Source: Fructobacillus cardui
GTDB taxonomy: Bacteria; Bacillota; Bacilli; Lactobacillales; Lactobacillaceae
Strand: one strand, 5' to 3'
Length of the DNA: 19,729 nt
Assembly: GCF_023218935.1 (NCBI RefSeq)
Contig: NZ_JAJIAL010000016.1
Shown here: in pieces, positions 1-8,285 of the stretch
Numbering within the stretch: position 1 is the stretch's first letter
Layout of the letters: each line of letters opens with the position of its first letter
The notes under the pieces: generated by a model
The model's input: only the letters and a program-made list of their open reading frames with translations
Database searches by the model: none
Told to the model about the DNA's origin: nothing
Position numbers and translations under genes: made by a program

Positions 1-86
1 ACATCACGCTTAGGGTCTGCCAATTCGTTGAAGTTTCCATTAATTGCATCTGGGGCGTTATCCATGCCCTTAAAAATCTTTTCCAT
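1..86 (-). CDS. Tail fibre / receptor-binding protein, N-terminus only (runs off the left edge)
   Basis: This is a partial gene: only about 28 codons are inside the window. It starts at the ATG at 86 behind a good ribosome binding site (AAAGGAG, 9 bases upstream), 11 bases after the stop of the preceding tail gene. The visible N-terminus reads MEKIFKGMDNAPDAINGNF and then NELAD. An opening with a short charged start, a 'KGMDN' turn and 'AINxNFNEL' is common in tail fibre or baseplate proteins of lactic acid bacteria phages, where it may dock the protein on the tail tip. Its place as the last visible gene after Dit, Tal and a baseplate-like protein supports a receptor-binding role. The function of the missing body cannot be judged. 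Confidence 0.6.
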   Translation of the reverse strand, partial: MEKIFKGMDNAPDAINGNFNELADPKRD

Positions 87-97
87 GAATATCTCCT

Positions 98-832
98 TTA
101 TTCTAGTTTGAATTTCAAAGACTTAATGCCTTCGACTAAGTACCAGCTACTGCCGTGTTGCTCAATTGTGCCGTCCATCTTGTAATCCAGGGGAAGCACA
201 ACCTTGATCGTATTAACGTCTGAATAGACTACATTGCTGGCAACAGATACTGGATTAGTTCCACCGAATAACCCTTGTGGTTCTGTTCCTAGACCGTTAG
301 GAGCTGTTCCAATTGCCCATTCATAGCTGAATACAGACACTGTCGGCATTCGATTTAAATTGTGTTTGATGGTTACCTCAAAACCTTGTGGCACGTACTT
401 GGCCAGCAAAGTTTCAATGTTTTCAAATCGCTTGTCTAATACATCGAACTTGCCGTATGTCTGACTGTTACGAGCATCGATTACCTCGCTATCTTTGGTA
501 GCGCCACTGAGAACCCCAGTAAATCGACCCTCTAAATCAGTCTGCCTTTTTTCGACCTGGGACTGACGACTAGAATTACTATCAATCAATTCTTTATTGC
601 TATGCCACTTAGTGGATAGCCATTCAACGAATAATGCCAACGCTTCTCGTGTATCAGTACCCCACTGCTTCTCACGCAACCATTTAGCCAACGTCCGACT
701 ATTACTATCAACAACGCCATTCTTAATGTCTTGTGAAAACTCGTTATCACTCGGGATATGAGTTGGGTCTCGGTACTGATTGCCATTACCAGCCTGTGGT
801 GTGATATCCACGAAGCCATTATCATTTGCCAT
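98..832 (-). CDS. Baseplate / minor tail protein (BppU- or fibre-adaptor-like)
   Basis: A 244-residue protein encoded directly after the tail lysin gene, with AAGGAG five bases before its ATG. Residues about 45-70 contain REALALFVEWLS, then a polar, probably coiled-coil stretch (VEKRQTDLEGRFTGVL, about 93-108), then KDSEVIDARNSQTYGKFDVLDKR (about 113-136, read as adjoining short motifs). The run 'E-x-R-Q-x-x-L-E' followed by 'EVIDAR' is typical of N-terminal parts of lactic phage baseplate upper proteins and fibres. The C-terminal 100 residues look like a small beta-rich domain (VTIKHNLNRMPTVSVFSYEW and onward) that could attach to the next fibre. A structural virion role at the tail tip is likely from position and motifs. 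A specific ligand or receptor cannot be assigned. Confidence 0.65.
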   Translation of the reverse strand: MANDNGFVDITPQAGNGNQYRDPTHIPSDNEFSQDIKNGVVDSNSRTLAKWLREKQWGTDTREALALFVEWLSTKWHSNKELIDSNSSRQSQVEKRQTDLEGRFTGVLSGATKDSEVIDARNSQTYGKFDVLDKRFENIETLLAKYVPQGFEVTIKHNLNRMPTVSVFSYEWAIGTAPNGLGTEPQGLFGGTNPVSVASNVVYSDVNTIKVVLPLDYKMDGTIEQHGSSWYLVEGIKSLKFKLE

Positions 833-835
833 TTG

Positions 836-2752
836 CTACTCCTTTCTTAAATACTGATTTTTGAATCTATCAGAGTAATTCTTACTCATGTCAACATTGC
901 CGTTAATACCGTCCACTGAACCCGAACTAGTGTATTGCCACAAGTCGTATGCATGGTCTGGTGGCGTTGAACGATAGGCTGGAATCATAATTGAACCAGC
1001 ACGGCTAACGTTCAAATTGAACGAGTTGTACAACTGATTGGCAATGTACAGGACAATCTTGCTGTCTGGTACACCCAAGCTGTTTAACTTATTCATATAG
1101 GCCTCGACAATGCCACGCATATTGCTTCCAGTGGTTTCTTCCACGTCAATCATATAGAAGCGTGGTTGCTTGCCGTTGCTTGCCTGCTGTGTCCTTGTAT
1201 AAAGCGCCTGTGCTTCGTTTTCAGCACTAGCAGTATCACTAGCAGTCATATATGAATAAACGGCGTAATTAGCGCCTAGATTGCCTAATGCGGACAGGTT
1301 TCGTTGATACTTCAAATCAGCACGATTAGCACCGTACTGCACTCTGACAATTGCCAACGCTAGTCCTGCACTGTTGACCTTATTCCAGTCAATATCACCT
1401 TGGAACTCGGAAACATCAACAATCGCACCGTCAAAGAATTGTGACTGTTGTGATTCAAGTTCTTTCAGCCGTGCTTGTAAATCAGCAATCTCTTTATCCT
1501 GTTCGGGAATACGATTAGTCACTTCTAACAGTTCCTTAATTCGATTCTTCAAATCATTAGCAGTCTGTTGAGCGTTCTGCCGTTGTTGCTGGGCATATTG
1601 CATAGCCGCCTGATAATCTAACTGGTACTGTGATAGCGTCCGATTCTTCGTTCCAATCGTGAGTGACATCTTATGCGGTTGCGTAATGTCAAGTTTTTTT
1701 GCCACAACTTGCAAATCTTCCACCAGACCCAAGAACTGGTCATATATTGGGTAAAAGTTACCCATTTCAAACGACTTATAAGCATTATCTAGTAACGATA
1801 TATCGACCACATCAACCGACCATGTCAGCAAACCGACTCGCTGATTCTGCAGGTAATCCTGTCCTTTGCTCTTCAGAATGCTAGGAACTTTTACATTGTT
1901 CCACTCAACCGCTTTCTGAATAATGCCAAAGCGTCCAATTAAGGCCGTGTCGTCTAAGTATCGAATACCGTTATTGACTGATTCAATAGTTGTCTTTGGT
2001 TGAGCCGCCGCCGTGTCATCACTAGACTGTTCAGTCTGTTCTTGCTCAATTGGCGAACCGATTGGTACTAGGCGAGTGATAATGTCTCGGACATCATATT
2101 CACGCTTGGCACTTTTCAAGTTTTTACCCAACTTGATTGGTGTATCGATATGTTCGCCAACGCTGGCTAAATACTCCAACACCAGTTGGCCATTACCGTC
2201 ACGGTGCCAAATTAAAAAGCCGCCTAAGCGACTTACCAATTTATCTTTAATTGTGTCAAATGTATCCTGCGCATCGTCTGTATAACGATAGACATTATCA
2301 GTGCTGTTCGTCACAGTCACTCTACCGAGCTGGAAACGTTTGTATGGCTCTACCTGTCGATTGTGTTCATCTACAATCATCTGCAAGAAATCTCGAATCG
2401 TGGTGTCTTGGACTTTCCGATAGACTTGCGTGCTGTCATGCAAAAAGGCCAAACAGTCCTCGCATTGCAAGACTTGCGTATGGCTACCGCTGAAAGAGCC
2501 GTCAATCTTAACTACACGGCCGTCAAAGACGACCTTGCCCGTATTGGTATCAACTACCTTCACGAGGTTAGCAATCGCTTCTGACTGACGATAGAGGCTG
2601 TTCTGCATCGTGATTGTAAATGAGGCTGTTGAGATACCGTTGAACTGCATATCCAACTCGCCTGATATGGCCTTATTACCATAGTTTCGAGGCTCATGTA
2701 GAACCTCACCGACCTGGTCATTGGCGTTCTTATATACAATTACTCGGTACAT
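836..2752 (-). CDS. tal: Tail-associated lysin: Tal/prophage endopeptidase-tail domain fused to GH25 muramidase
   Basis: A 638-residue tail-tip protein. Residues about 1-375 match the Tal (gp27-like, Prophage_tail) hub that closes the tail tube below Dit, with a characteristic opening (MYRVIVYKNANDQVGEVLHE) and the stretch KDKLVSRLGGFLIWHRDGNG near residue 170. Residues about 385-440 are rich in Q, E and K (AMQYAQQQRQNAQQ and later LQARLKELESQQSQ) and should form a coiled coil. Residues about 443-636 are a complete GH25 lysozyme-like domain: VDVSEFQGDIDW, the catalytic-site motif MIDVEE near residue 534, and the closing motif DLWQYTSSGSVDGINGNVDM. It should cut glycan strands while the tail penetrates the wall. 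The ATG overlaps the Dit stop (TAATG). Family assignment is secure; enzyme activity is inferred from intact motifs. Confidence 0.9.
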   Translation of the reverse strand: MYRVIVYKNANDQVGEVLHEPRNYGNKAISGELDMQFNGISTASFTITMQNSLYRQSEAIANLVKVVDTNTGKVVFDGRVVKIDGSFSGSHTQVLQCEDCLAFLHDSTQVYRKVQDTTIRDFLQMIVDEHNRQVEPYKRFQLGRVTVTNSTDNVYRYTDDAQDTFDTIKDKLVSRLGGFLIWHRDGNGQLVLEYLASVGEHIDTPIKLGKNLKSAKREYDVRDIITRLVPIGSPIEQEQTEQSSDDTAAAQPKTTIESVNNGIRYLDDTALIGRFGIIQKAVEWNNVKVPSILKSKGQDYLQNQRVGLLTWSVDVVDISLLDNAYKSFEMGNFYPIYDQFLGLVEDLQVVAKKLDITQPHKMSLTIGTKNRTLSQYQLDYQAAMQYAQQQRQNAQQTANDLKNRIKELLEVTNRIPEQDKEIADLQARLKELESQQSQFFDGAIVDVSEFQGDIDWNKVNSAGLALAIVRVQYGANRADLKYQRNLSALGNLGANYAVYSYMTASDTASAENEAQALYTRTQQASNGKQPRFYMIDVEETTGSNMRGIVEAYMNKLNSLGVPDSKIVLYIANQLYNSFNLNVSRAGSIMIPAYRSTPPDHAYDLWQYTSSGSVDGINGNVDMSKNYSDRFKNQYLRKE

Positions 2753-3471
2753 TAGAGCAACACCTCACTTTGAATCACAAATCGAACTGTCGCATTGCCC
2801 TTAATCGTCACATGATTATTGCCCCGTTCTAATGAGAACAGATAATCTTTCGATTTATCAGGACTGAACAGATACGAACGACCGTTCTTGATAACCTCGA
2901 TATTGTCACTCGTCACCACTGTTGGACTAAGGCTATTCTCACCAACGTTCATTAAATCAAGGTCACGCTTTCCGTCAATCTGGTACGAGAATGGCTGAAT
3001 GAAATCGTTATCAAAATCAAACGTGTCCCAGTCATCATAGTTGTCAATGCTACTGTTGTTCTTGATTGCGAACGGGTATAAATCAAATTCGATACTCAAG
3101 ACTAACTTGTTGTTAGCTTGGTCATCATCAACCTTAACGCTCTTAGCCTTTCCAACCCAGTAATAGCCCTTGTCGTGGCTATCATACAAACGCTGGTCAA
3201 ACGGTGCCATAATCAGTCGCTTTACCTTGTTTTCAACTAATTTCCGTTCAGAATAAGACACGTTTGGCATCGTAAATTGATAGGTAATCGTACGCTGGTC
3301 ATAAAACCGCTCTCCAGTAATGTTGGAAAAATCAAGAATACCATTGGCATAACTCAAATTCTCGGTAACTGTCTTCTCTGCAGGGGTAGGAGCATCTCGC
3401 TCGACCAGATAGAATCCTTCATTTTTAGAATCAAACTGACCAAATTGTATCTTCTCTACAATATCAATCAT
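2752..3471 (-). CDS. dit: Distal tail protein (Dit, Sipho_tail family)
   Basis: A 239-residue protein between the tape measure and Tal genes, which is the standard Dit position. The N-terminal half has the Dit belt-domain style: ERFYDQRTITYQFTMPN near residues 55-72, followed by a segment (KLVENKVKRLIMAPFDQRLY) typical of Sipho_tail proteins. An acidic linker (DNYDDWDTFDFDNDF) separates this from a smaller C-terminal galectin-like part. At 239 residues it is close to the short, classical Dit form without inserted carbohydrate-binding modules, so adhesion is more likely to be carried by the downstream fibre proteins. Its start overlaps the tape measure stop by four bases (ATGA), and its stop overlaps the Tal start by one. 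Confidence 0.88.
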   Translation of the reverse strand: MIDIVEKIQFGQFDSKNEGFYLVERDAPTPAEKTVTENLSYANGILDFSNITGERFYDQRTITYQFTMPNVSYSERKLVENKVKRLIMAPFDQRLYDSHDKGYYWVGKAKSVKVDDDQANNKLVLSIEFDLYPFAIKNNSSIDNYDDWDTFDFDNDFIQPFSYQIDGKRDLDLMNVGENSLSPTVVTSDNIEVIKNGRSYLFSPDKSKDYLFSLERGNNHVTIKGNATVRFVIQSEVLL

Positions 3472-6400
3472 AGTTGATTTCGCCTCCTATCCGTCATAAT
3501 GTCACCCAACGCACCATCATATCCACTAGCTGTTGCACCAATCATTTGATTGCCGTTAATCGTGATGATTTGACCTTCACGAATTGCATTAACCACCTCT
3601 CGCAAAAGTCCGTTAGTTGAATTGTTAGCCGTCACTTCAATCTGGCTAACATTACGGCTTGTCTGCGTTGCGTTAGCGTTCAATTGCCCACTGAAGTTAC
3701 TCTCCAAGTCATCAGCCATGCCAGATACATTGGATTGAACATCTTTGTACGATTCTTGGAGACCTTGATTAAGACCGTCCATGATGGCATTACCTGCTGG
3801 AATCAACAGGCGAGCATCATAACTAATTGGACCTTTGTGTTCCTTAATCCACTTACCAATTCCGCCAATGAATTTCATACCTGCTTCCCATGCAGACTTC
3901 AATCCGTCAACAAATCCATCAATAATTGCTTTACCAGCGTCAATTAATAGATGAGGGTTTTTAATAGCCTTAACGATGTTATCTAATATGTCCTTGCCAG
4001 CTCGTCCAACATTTCCAATCAAGCTAATTAATCCGTTGATGAAGCTCTTAATAAGATTAACTCCTGCGTTAAAAATGTTGCCAACGAATGATCCAATGCC
4101 GTTAATGATAGACATCACTAGGTTAGCAACTGCTCCACCTAATGCACCAATCATAGACAACAGCCCTTTAATTAGAGCCCACACCAACTGAACTGCTGCT
4201 ACTACCAATGCGCCAGCTATTTGTAGCACACCTTGAACAATCGCAATACCAATTTGAACAATTGCCATCAATATTGTTGGCAAATTCTGAATTATTGCTC
4301 CAGCTAAAGCAATAACTATTTGAATAACCGCTTGAATAAGTAACGGAAGTATTTGAACAATTGCGTTAACTAGCGCTATAGCAATTTGAACGATAGCTTG
4401 AATAATCGTTGGTAGATTCTGAATTAATGCCATCGACACCGCAATAATAATTTGAACAATTGCCTGAATGATGATTGGCAAATTCTGGATTAATGCTTGC
4501 GTAATCTGCATAATCAGTGGAACTAATGCTTGCAACAAGAGAGGTATTGCTACAACAAGTCCTTCAATCAAAGTGATGATAATTTTCATGCCTACTTCAA
4601 TCAATTGCGGTAACATTTGAGTAAACGCCTGTACTAGCGAATTAATAGCTGGAATAATAGCATTGATAATCTGTGGAAGAGCACTGACAATCCCGTTTAA
4701 TATACTTAAGATAATCTGAACACCAGCCATCAATAATTGCGGAATCGATTGCGAAATTGCATCAACTATCTTAGGAATCATTGGAACAATAGCGTTGACT
4801 ACATCCGGTATCTTTTCGGACAAGCTAGTAATTAATTTAGTAATAACATCAGTAAATTTAGTAATTAAGATAGGAAGATTGTTAGAAATAACATCCGCCA
4901 TCTTAGTAATAATATTTACCATTACATCAGTTATCTGATCAATGTGTCCTGAAATGTAGTCAGCAATTGAATTAATAACATTAACGATAATGTCACTGAA
5001 CTTACTGATGTAGATAGTCGCATTATCAACCATTGACACCATATCGTTCGACACAATATCAACGGCTTGAGAAAAGTTACCAGTTTGAGCAAATGCAATT
5101 CCAAGCTTTGAAAGCAGGCCGATAACAATCGAAATTGGCAATGATATTCCCATCAATGATGTGGCAATTCCTACAAAAATAGAAGCAACAGCTCGAAATC
5201 CTTGAGCAGTCGATAAGAAGTTTGTCAACGATTCAATAGCTGGAGTTAGATAAATAACAACTTTTCCAATCGCTTCACCAATTTTTTCGAAAACTCCTGA
5301 ACTTGATTGTCTAATCGAATCAAATGCATTACCTACATTATTCTTCATTTGTTCGAAACTGTTAGCAATTGAAGAACCGCTTGACTGGGCTGAATTCTTC
5401 ATTGAATCCATCACTGTTCCCATTGATGTACCAGCATTAGACAACGTTTTTGAAATTGAATTTTTAACAGAGTCGAATGATTTTTTAGCAAATGAATCAA
5501 TTGCTGAAAAAGCAGATGTAGTTACACTAGCCATTTTAGAAAAGATAGGTGCAACTGCTGAAGCAATTTTTTCCATTTCAGAAGCAATTTTTCCAGTCAC
5601 TTTTGAAACGGTTTCACTTAATTTTTCCCATGCTTTTCGACCTGTTTCTGTTTTTGTAAAAAACAGTGTAAGAGCAACAATAATTGCCTGTAGAGCAAGT
5701 ATTCCTGCGCCAATTAAGTTACCTCCAGTAGCTACATTGAAAGCAACCATCGCTGCTTTAGCAGTTCCAGCTTCCTTTCTAACGTTGCTAAATGCGAATG
5801 CAATAATTGACAATTCCTTTGATATATTGCCTGTTAACGCTACTAAATTAGCTGCAATAATGTATGCTTTGTAAGCTGCAGTAGCTGATGCAATACCTGC
5901 TGTCAACGGTAGCATCCAATCTTTATTGTCATCAATAAATTTAAATAGGCCAGAAGTTACAGATATAATTTGGGGAATGTATGTCTCAACAACACCGTTA
6001 ATTTTTTGAAATCCATCATTAATGATATTCTTTGCATCATTAAATAATTCTGCAATACCGCCCTTTATACCAGCAGACTTAATACCATTATCAATAGCTG
6101 TAATTGTATTAGCCAGACCGTTGACAACAGCGTTTCGCATGTTGGTAAACGATGTTCCAATTCCACCAGTAGCAGTACGGGCAGTATTAGCAAAGCCATT
6201 GACACCACCATCTAATTCAATGAATTTCTGATTCAATTGGTCAGTAGTTATCTTGCCAGACTCCAAAGCATTATATAGGTCTTTCTGAGCAGATTTACCA
6301 GTAAATCCAAACGCCTTGGCCACTTCATTCAACGCATATGGCATTGTTTCAGTCAACGTTCGCCATGACTGCATATCAACCTTACCAGCCGCTAACATTT

Positions 6401-6881
6401 GACTATACTGTTGCACGCCTCGACTAGCATCAGCCGCACTCGCTCCAGATGCCAAGAACGCATCGTTCAATGCATTGGCGGTTTTAGCTCCATCTTTCGC
6501 TGAACCAGTTAATATCGCAAAGCTCTGGGAATTTTTCGTGATGTCTTGCAATGAAGTTGGCAGGCCATCAATACCTTTTTTCAAAAGTTTAATCGACTCT
6601 TGCGTGTCTTGGGTAGAATATCCCATCTGCTTCATCACTTTTGGATAGGCGTTCAATGTATCGAACCGTCCAACAGCACTCGATACACTGTCTTTAACAG
6701 CATCTAATCCCTTACTAATGACAGCAAAAGCACCAGCACCTTTAGCAATATCCATCAAGCTTGCCGTGAGCTTCTTAGGCTGTTCAGCAGTCTCTTGCAT
6801 GTTCCGCTTAATCTTGTCCAATGGAGCTGAGAACATGTCCTTCAAACTAAATGTAGCGTTGATTGAATAGCTATCTGCCAT
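3468..6881 (-). CDS. tmp: Tail tape measure protein
   Basis: At 1137 residues this is the largest gene in the window. Residues about 60-210 are a phage tape-measure domain (GRFDTLNAYPKVMKQMGYST, then KDGAKTANALNDAFLASGA and YSQMLAAGKVDMQSWRTLTE). Helical, coiled-coil-like segments follow. A long hydrophobic, internally repeated region lies at residues about 690-900, and a C-terminal motif KGPISYDARLLIPAGNAIMD near residue 1030 recurs in lactic phage tape measures. By the usual rule of about 0.15 nm per residue the tail would be roughly 170 nm (inference). Its ATG overlaps the stop of the chaperone T frame by one base (TAATG). The middle of the gene is visibly richer in A+T than its ends: 17 of 60 bases are G or C at 5461-5520 against 26 of 60 at 6301-6360. 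That is a sign of mosaic origin. Confidence 0.93.
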   Translation of the reverse strand: MADSYSINATFSLKDMFSAPLDKIKRNMQETAEQPKKLTASLMDIAKGAGAFAVISKGLDAVKDSVSSAVGRFDTLNAYPKVMKQMGYSTQDTQESIKLLKKGIDGLPTSLQDITKNSQSFAILTGSAKDGAKTANALNDAFLASGASAADASRGVQQYSQMLAAGKVDMQSWRTLTETMPYALNEVAKAFGFTGKSAQKDLYNALESGKITTDQLNQKFIELDGGVNGFANTARTATGGIGTSFTNMRNAVVNGLANTITAIDNGIKSAGIKGGIAELFNDAKNIINDGFQKINGVVETYIPQIISVTSGLFKFIDDNKDWMLPLTAGIASATAAYKAYIIAANLVALTGNISKELSIIAFAFSNVRKEAGTAKAAMVAFNVATGGNLIGAGILALQAIIVALTLFFTKTETGRKAWEKLSETVSKVTGKIASEMEKIASAVAPIFSKMASVTTSAFSAIDSFAKKSFDSVKNSISKTLSNAGTSMGTVMDSMKNSAQSSGSSIANSFEQMKNNVGNAFDSIRQSSSGVFEKIGEAIGKVVIYLTPAIESLTNFLSTAQGFRAVASIFVGIATSLMGISLPISIVIGLLSKLGIAFAQTGNFSQAVDIVSNDMVSMVDNATIYISKFSDIIVNVINSIADYISGHIDQITDVMVNIITKMADVISNNLPILITKFTDVITKLITSLSEKIPDVVNAIVPMIPKIVDAISQSIPQLLMAGVQIILSILNGIVSALPQIINAIIPAINSLVQAFTQMLPQLIEVGMKIIITLIEGLVVAIPLLLQALVPLIMQITQALIQNLPIIIQAIVQIIIAVSMALIQNLPTIIQAIVQIAIALVNAIVQILPLLIQAVIQIVIALAGAIIQNLPTILMAIVQIGIAIVQGVLQIAGALVVAAVQLVWALIKGLLSMIGALGGAVANLVMSIINGIGSFVGNIFNAGVNLIKSFINGLISLIGNVGRAGKDILDNIVKAIKNPHLLIDAGKAIIDGFVDGLKSAWEAGMKFIGGIGKWIKEHKGPISYDARLLIPAGNAIMDGLNQGLQESYKDVQSNVSGMADDLESNFSGQLNANATQTSRNVSQIEVTANNSTNGLLREVVNAIREGQIITINGNQMIGATASGYDGALGDIMTDRRRNQL
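4230..4560 (-). repeat. Degenerate tandem repeats coding the hydrophobic part of the tape measure
   Basis: On the plus strand, variants of AATTTGAACAATTGC and of TTGGCAAATTCTG recur several times. They encode repeated units such as ALIQNLPIIIQAIVQI, ALIQNLPTIIQAIVQI and AIIQNLPTILMAIVQI. The spacing is about 66-69 bases (22-23 residues). Copies differ by several substitutions, so this is an old duplicated array rather than a recent exact repeat. The units are strongly hydrophobic, compatible with a membrane-inserting segment used at DNA ejection. Confidence 0.7.
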
Positions 6882-7372
6882 TAATTACCTCCTTTCTTTA
6901 ATTCTCTTATCGCTTCTTCTCGTGCCCTTTTAGCACGATCAGAAAGCTCTTTTAATTGATTAACCTTGGCCTCGTCTTTCTCAATTTCGCCAGTAATCTT
7001 CTTACGAATTTTTCTGAAATCAACAATTTGAGAAGGGTTCTTAACAACGTAATTACCATCTTTGTCAGCACCCTGTACTGTTCGATTTTCAAAAGCAAAA
7101 TTAGTCAGCAACTCATGTTCATCAATAGAACGCAAATCATGTGCTTGCTCTCGTAAGCGAAGCTCTTCCATGGTCATCATTTCAACTTGTTCCATGGTGG
7201 CAGTAGGCCACACATAGAAAGCCCTGCGAATTAAGCTGGAGTATTTGAGCTTGCTGGCAGGCTCTTGTCTGCCATTGCTTCTTCCATCTTCTTGTCCATG
7301 TTGTCGAACGTGTCCTTGATTGGCTTGATAATCTTGGATACTGTCGTCTTCGTCAACGGACTTGTTACTAAT
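6881..7372 (-). CDS. Tail assembly chaperone, T frame (made as G-T fusion by -1 frameshift)
   Basis: This frame is open from just upstream of the slippery site down to the tape measure start. Read as a G-T fusion it gives about 89 residues of G plus 163 residues here, a 252-residue protein. The recognisable T part begins with SSLIRRAFYVWPTATMEQVE, typical of the second chaperone in Gram-positive siphophages, and continues with charged helices (IRKKITGEIEKDEAKVNQLK). It should coat the tape measure protein and bring tail tube subunits to it. Independent starts are poor: the first candidate is GTG at 7213 with a weak AGGG upstream, in the middle of the conserved motif, so a gene called 6881-7213 would be truncated. 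The stop overlaps the tape measure ATG. Confidence 0.75.
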   Translation of the reverse strand: MSNKSVDEDDSIQDYQANQGHVRQHGQEDGRSNGRQEPASKLKYSSLIRRAFYVWPTATMEQVEMMTMEELRLREQAHDLRSIDEHELLTNFAFENRTVQGADKDGNYVVKNPSQIVDFRKIRKKITGEIEKDEAKVNQLKELSDRAKRAREEAIRELKKGGN

Positions 7373-7638
7373 AAATTTTCGACTGATTCAAAAGCTTGGT
7401 CTAAATCATCAGCGTTTTCAATATCAGATTGAACTGTTTCTTCATCTTTGCCAGACATGGCAGACAACGCCTTAACCAATGCGTATGGATCACCACCGAC
7501 AATACCCATCACAATATTTCCCATTGTTTCGATGTTGTTTTCAAAATCATTCTTAACAATTCCAAATGCTGACAAGAACTTGAATGTTACCTTCAAATCG
7601 TATTGGTTGCCGTTAATAGAGATAGTTGTTTGTGCCAT
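7231..7638 (-). CDS. Tail assembly chaperone, G frame
   Basis: A 135-residue protein just after the tail tube gene and before the tape measure. The sequence opens AQTTISINGNQYDLKVTFKF and contains GNIVMGIVGGDPYALVKALS, the pattern of small tail chaperones that replace lambda gpG in Gram-positive siphophages. The ATG at 7638 follows AAAGGAATTTATC, a moderate ribosome binding site. Residues about 88-135 overlap the other reading frame used by the frameshift product, so this tail belongs only to the unshifted form. The protein assists tail assembly and is probably absent from the finished virion (family knowledge). Confidence 0.82.
   Translation of the reverse strand: MAQTTISINGNQYDLKVTFKFLSAFGIVKNDFENNIETMGNIVMGIVGGDPYALVKALSAMSGKDEETVQSDIENADDLDQAFESVENLLVTSPLTKTTVSKIIKPIKDTFDNMDKKMEEAMADKSLPASSNTPA
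7372..7378 (-). promoter_or_regulatory. Programmed -1 frameshift slippery heptamer A AAT TTA
   Basis: On the minus strand the G frame reads GAA AAT TTA. The heptamer A-AAT-TTA has the X-XXY-YYZ form, lies in the correct phase, and lets both tRNAs re-pair as AAA and TTT after slipping back one base. In the shifted frame the nearest upstream stop (TGA) is only four codons before the heptamer, and no stop follows until the tape measure gene. A weak stem (GTTG with CGAC) follows about 14 bases downstream; I see no convincing strong pseudoknot. Confidence 0.7.
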
Positions 7639-7703
7639 GATAAATTCCTTTCATATAAGCCGCCCCATAGGGAACTGTGCATTTATTGGCGACGATTAGT
7701 AAA

Positions 7704-8270
7704 TTACTTAGTAGGTGTAGTAGCTGATGAACTTGCTGAAGAACCATAATCAGGCGCTTCATCAATTGGAGCGACTTCTGATGCGTTCTTAACCGTGTCA
7801 CGGAAGAAGTTCTTAACAGTAGCAGCATCAACGGATGATACCGTAGCTAGACCTTTAACCAGTTCACCAGAAACGGTCAATGTAGTTTTAATTGTGGTGT
7901 TGCTGTCAACTTCTGCTGGAACTTCCCAATCTGACAAGTAACCAACGCCATATTGAGATACATACTTGCCGTTTTGTGGCGCTTGTGAGAAATCAATTTC
8001 CCATACTTCGACCGCCAATCCCTTCTTCTGCGCATAGGCCAACACTTGGTTGGTCAAGTCATCAGAAGCAATGGCCTCAATGTCGATACTCGTTTCCAAG
8101 GCACCGACAGAGATGCTGTTGCCGTCCTTAGTCGATGTAGAATCGTTCTTACGACTATTCTTAATTGAATGAGTCGTTTGCAAGGCCAAACGAGTAGCAT
8201 CCGCCTTTTCCTTGTCCTGGAACAAGCGGAACATTAAGACCTTGTCCTTACCCTTAAGTGGTGTATTCAT
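7704..8270 (-). CDS. Major tail tube protein (TP901-1-like family)
   Basis: A 188-residue protein with GAAGGAGATACAAG before its ATG, placed between the tail terminator and the chaperone genes, as expected for the tube protein. The N-terminus (MNTPLKGKDKVLMFRLFQD) and the block STKDGNSISVGALETSIDIE resemble the TP901-1 major tail protein family; WEVPAEVDSNTTIKTTLTVSGEL is typical of its beta-sandwich. The C-terminal 20 residues are low-complexity Ser/Thr/Ala (SSASSSATTPTK), probably a flexible surface tail. It should polymerise around the tape measure and be among the most abundant virion proteins. A +1-frame ORF overlaps its 3' end but has no slippery site, so I see no evidence for a long frameshifted form. 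Confidence 0.85.
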   Translation of the reverse strand: MNTPLKGKDKVLMFRLFQDKEKADATRLALQTTHSIKNSRKNDSTSTKDGNSISVGALETSIDIEAIASDDLTNQVLAYAQKKGLAVEVWEIDFSQAPQNGKYVSQYGVGYLSDWEVPAEVDSNTTIKTTLTVSGELVKGLATVSSVDAATVKNFFRDTVKNASEVAPIDEAPDYGSSASSSATTPTK

Positions 8271-8285
8271 TCTTGTATCTCCTTC

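Noticed and set aside
1374..2584. Plus-strand ORFs opposite the Tal gene and other late genes
   Set aside because: All plus-strand ORFs lie fully opposite well-supported genes, lack ribosome binding sites and show no recognisable domains.
7613..7831. Possible frameshifted long form of the tail tube protein
   Set aside because: The overlapping frame is +1, not -1, its translation is low-complexity leucine-rich, and no slippery sequence lies near the join.
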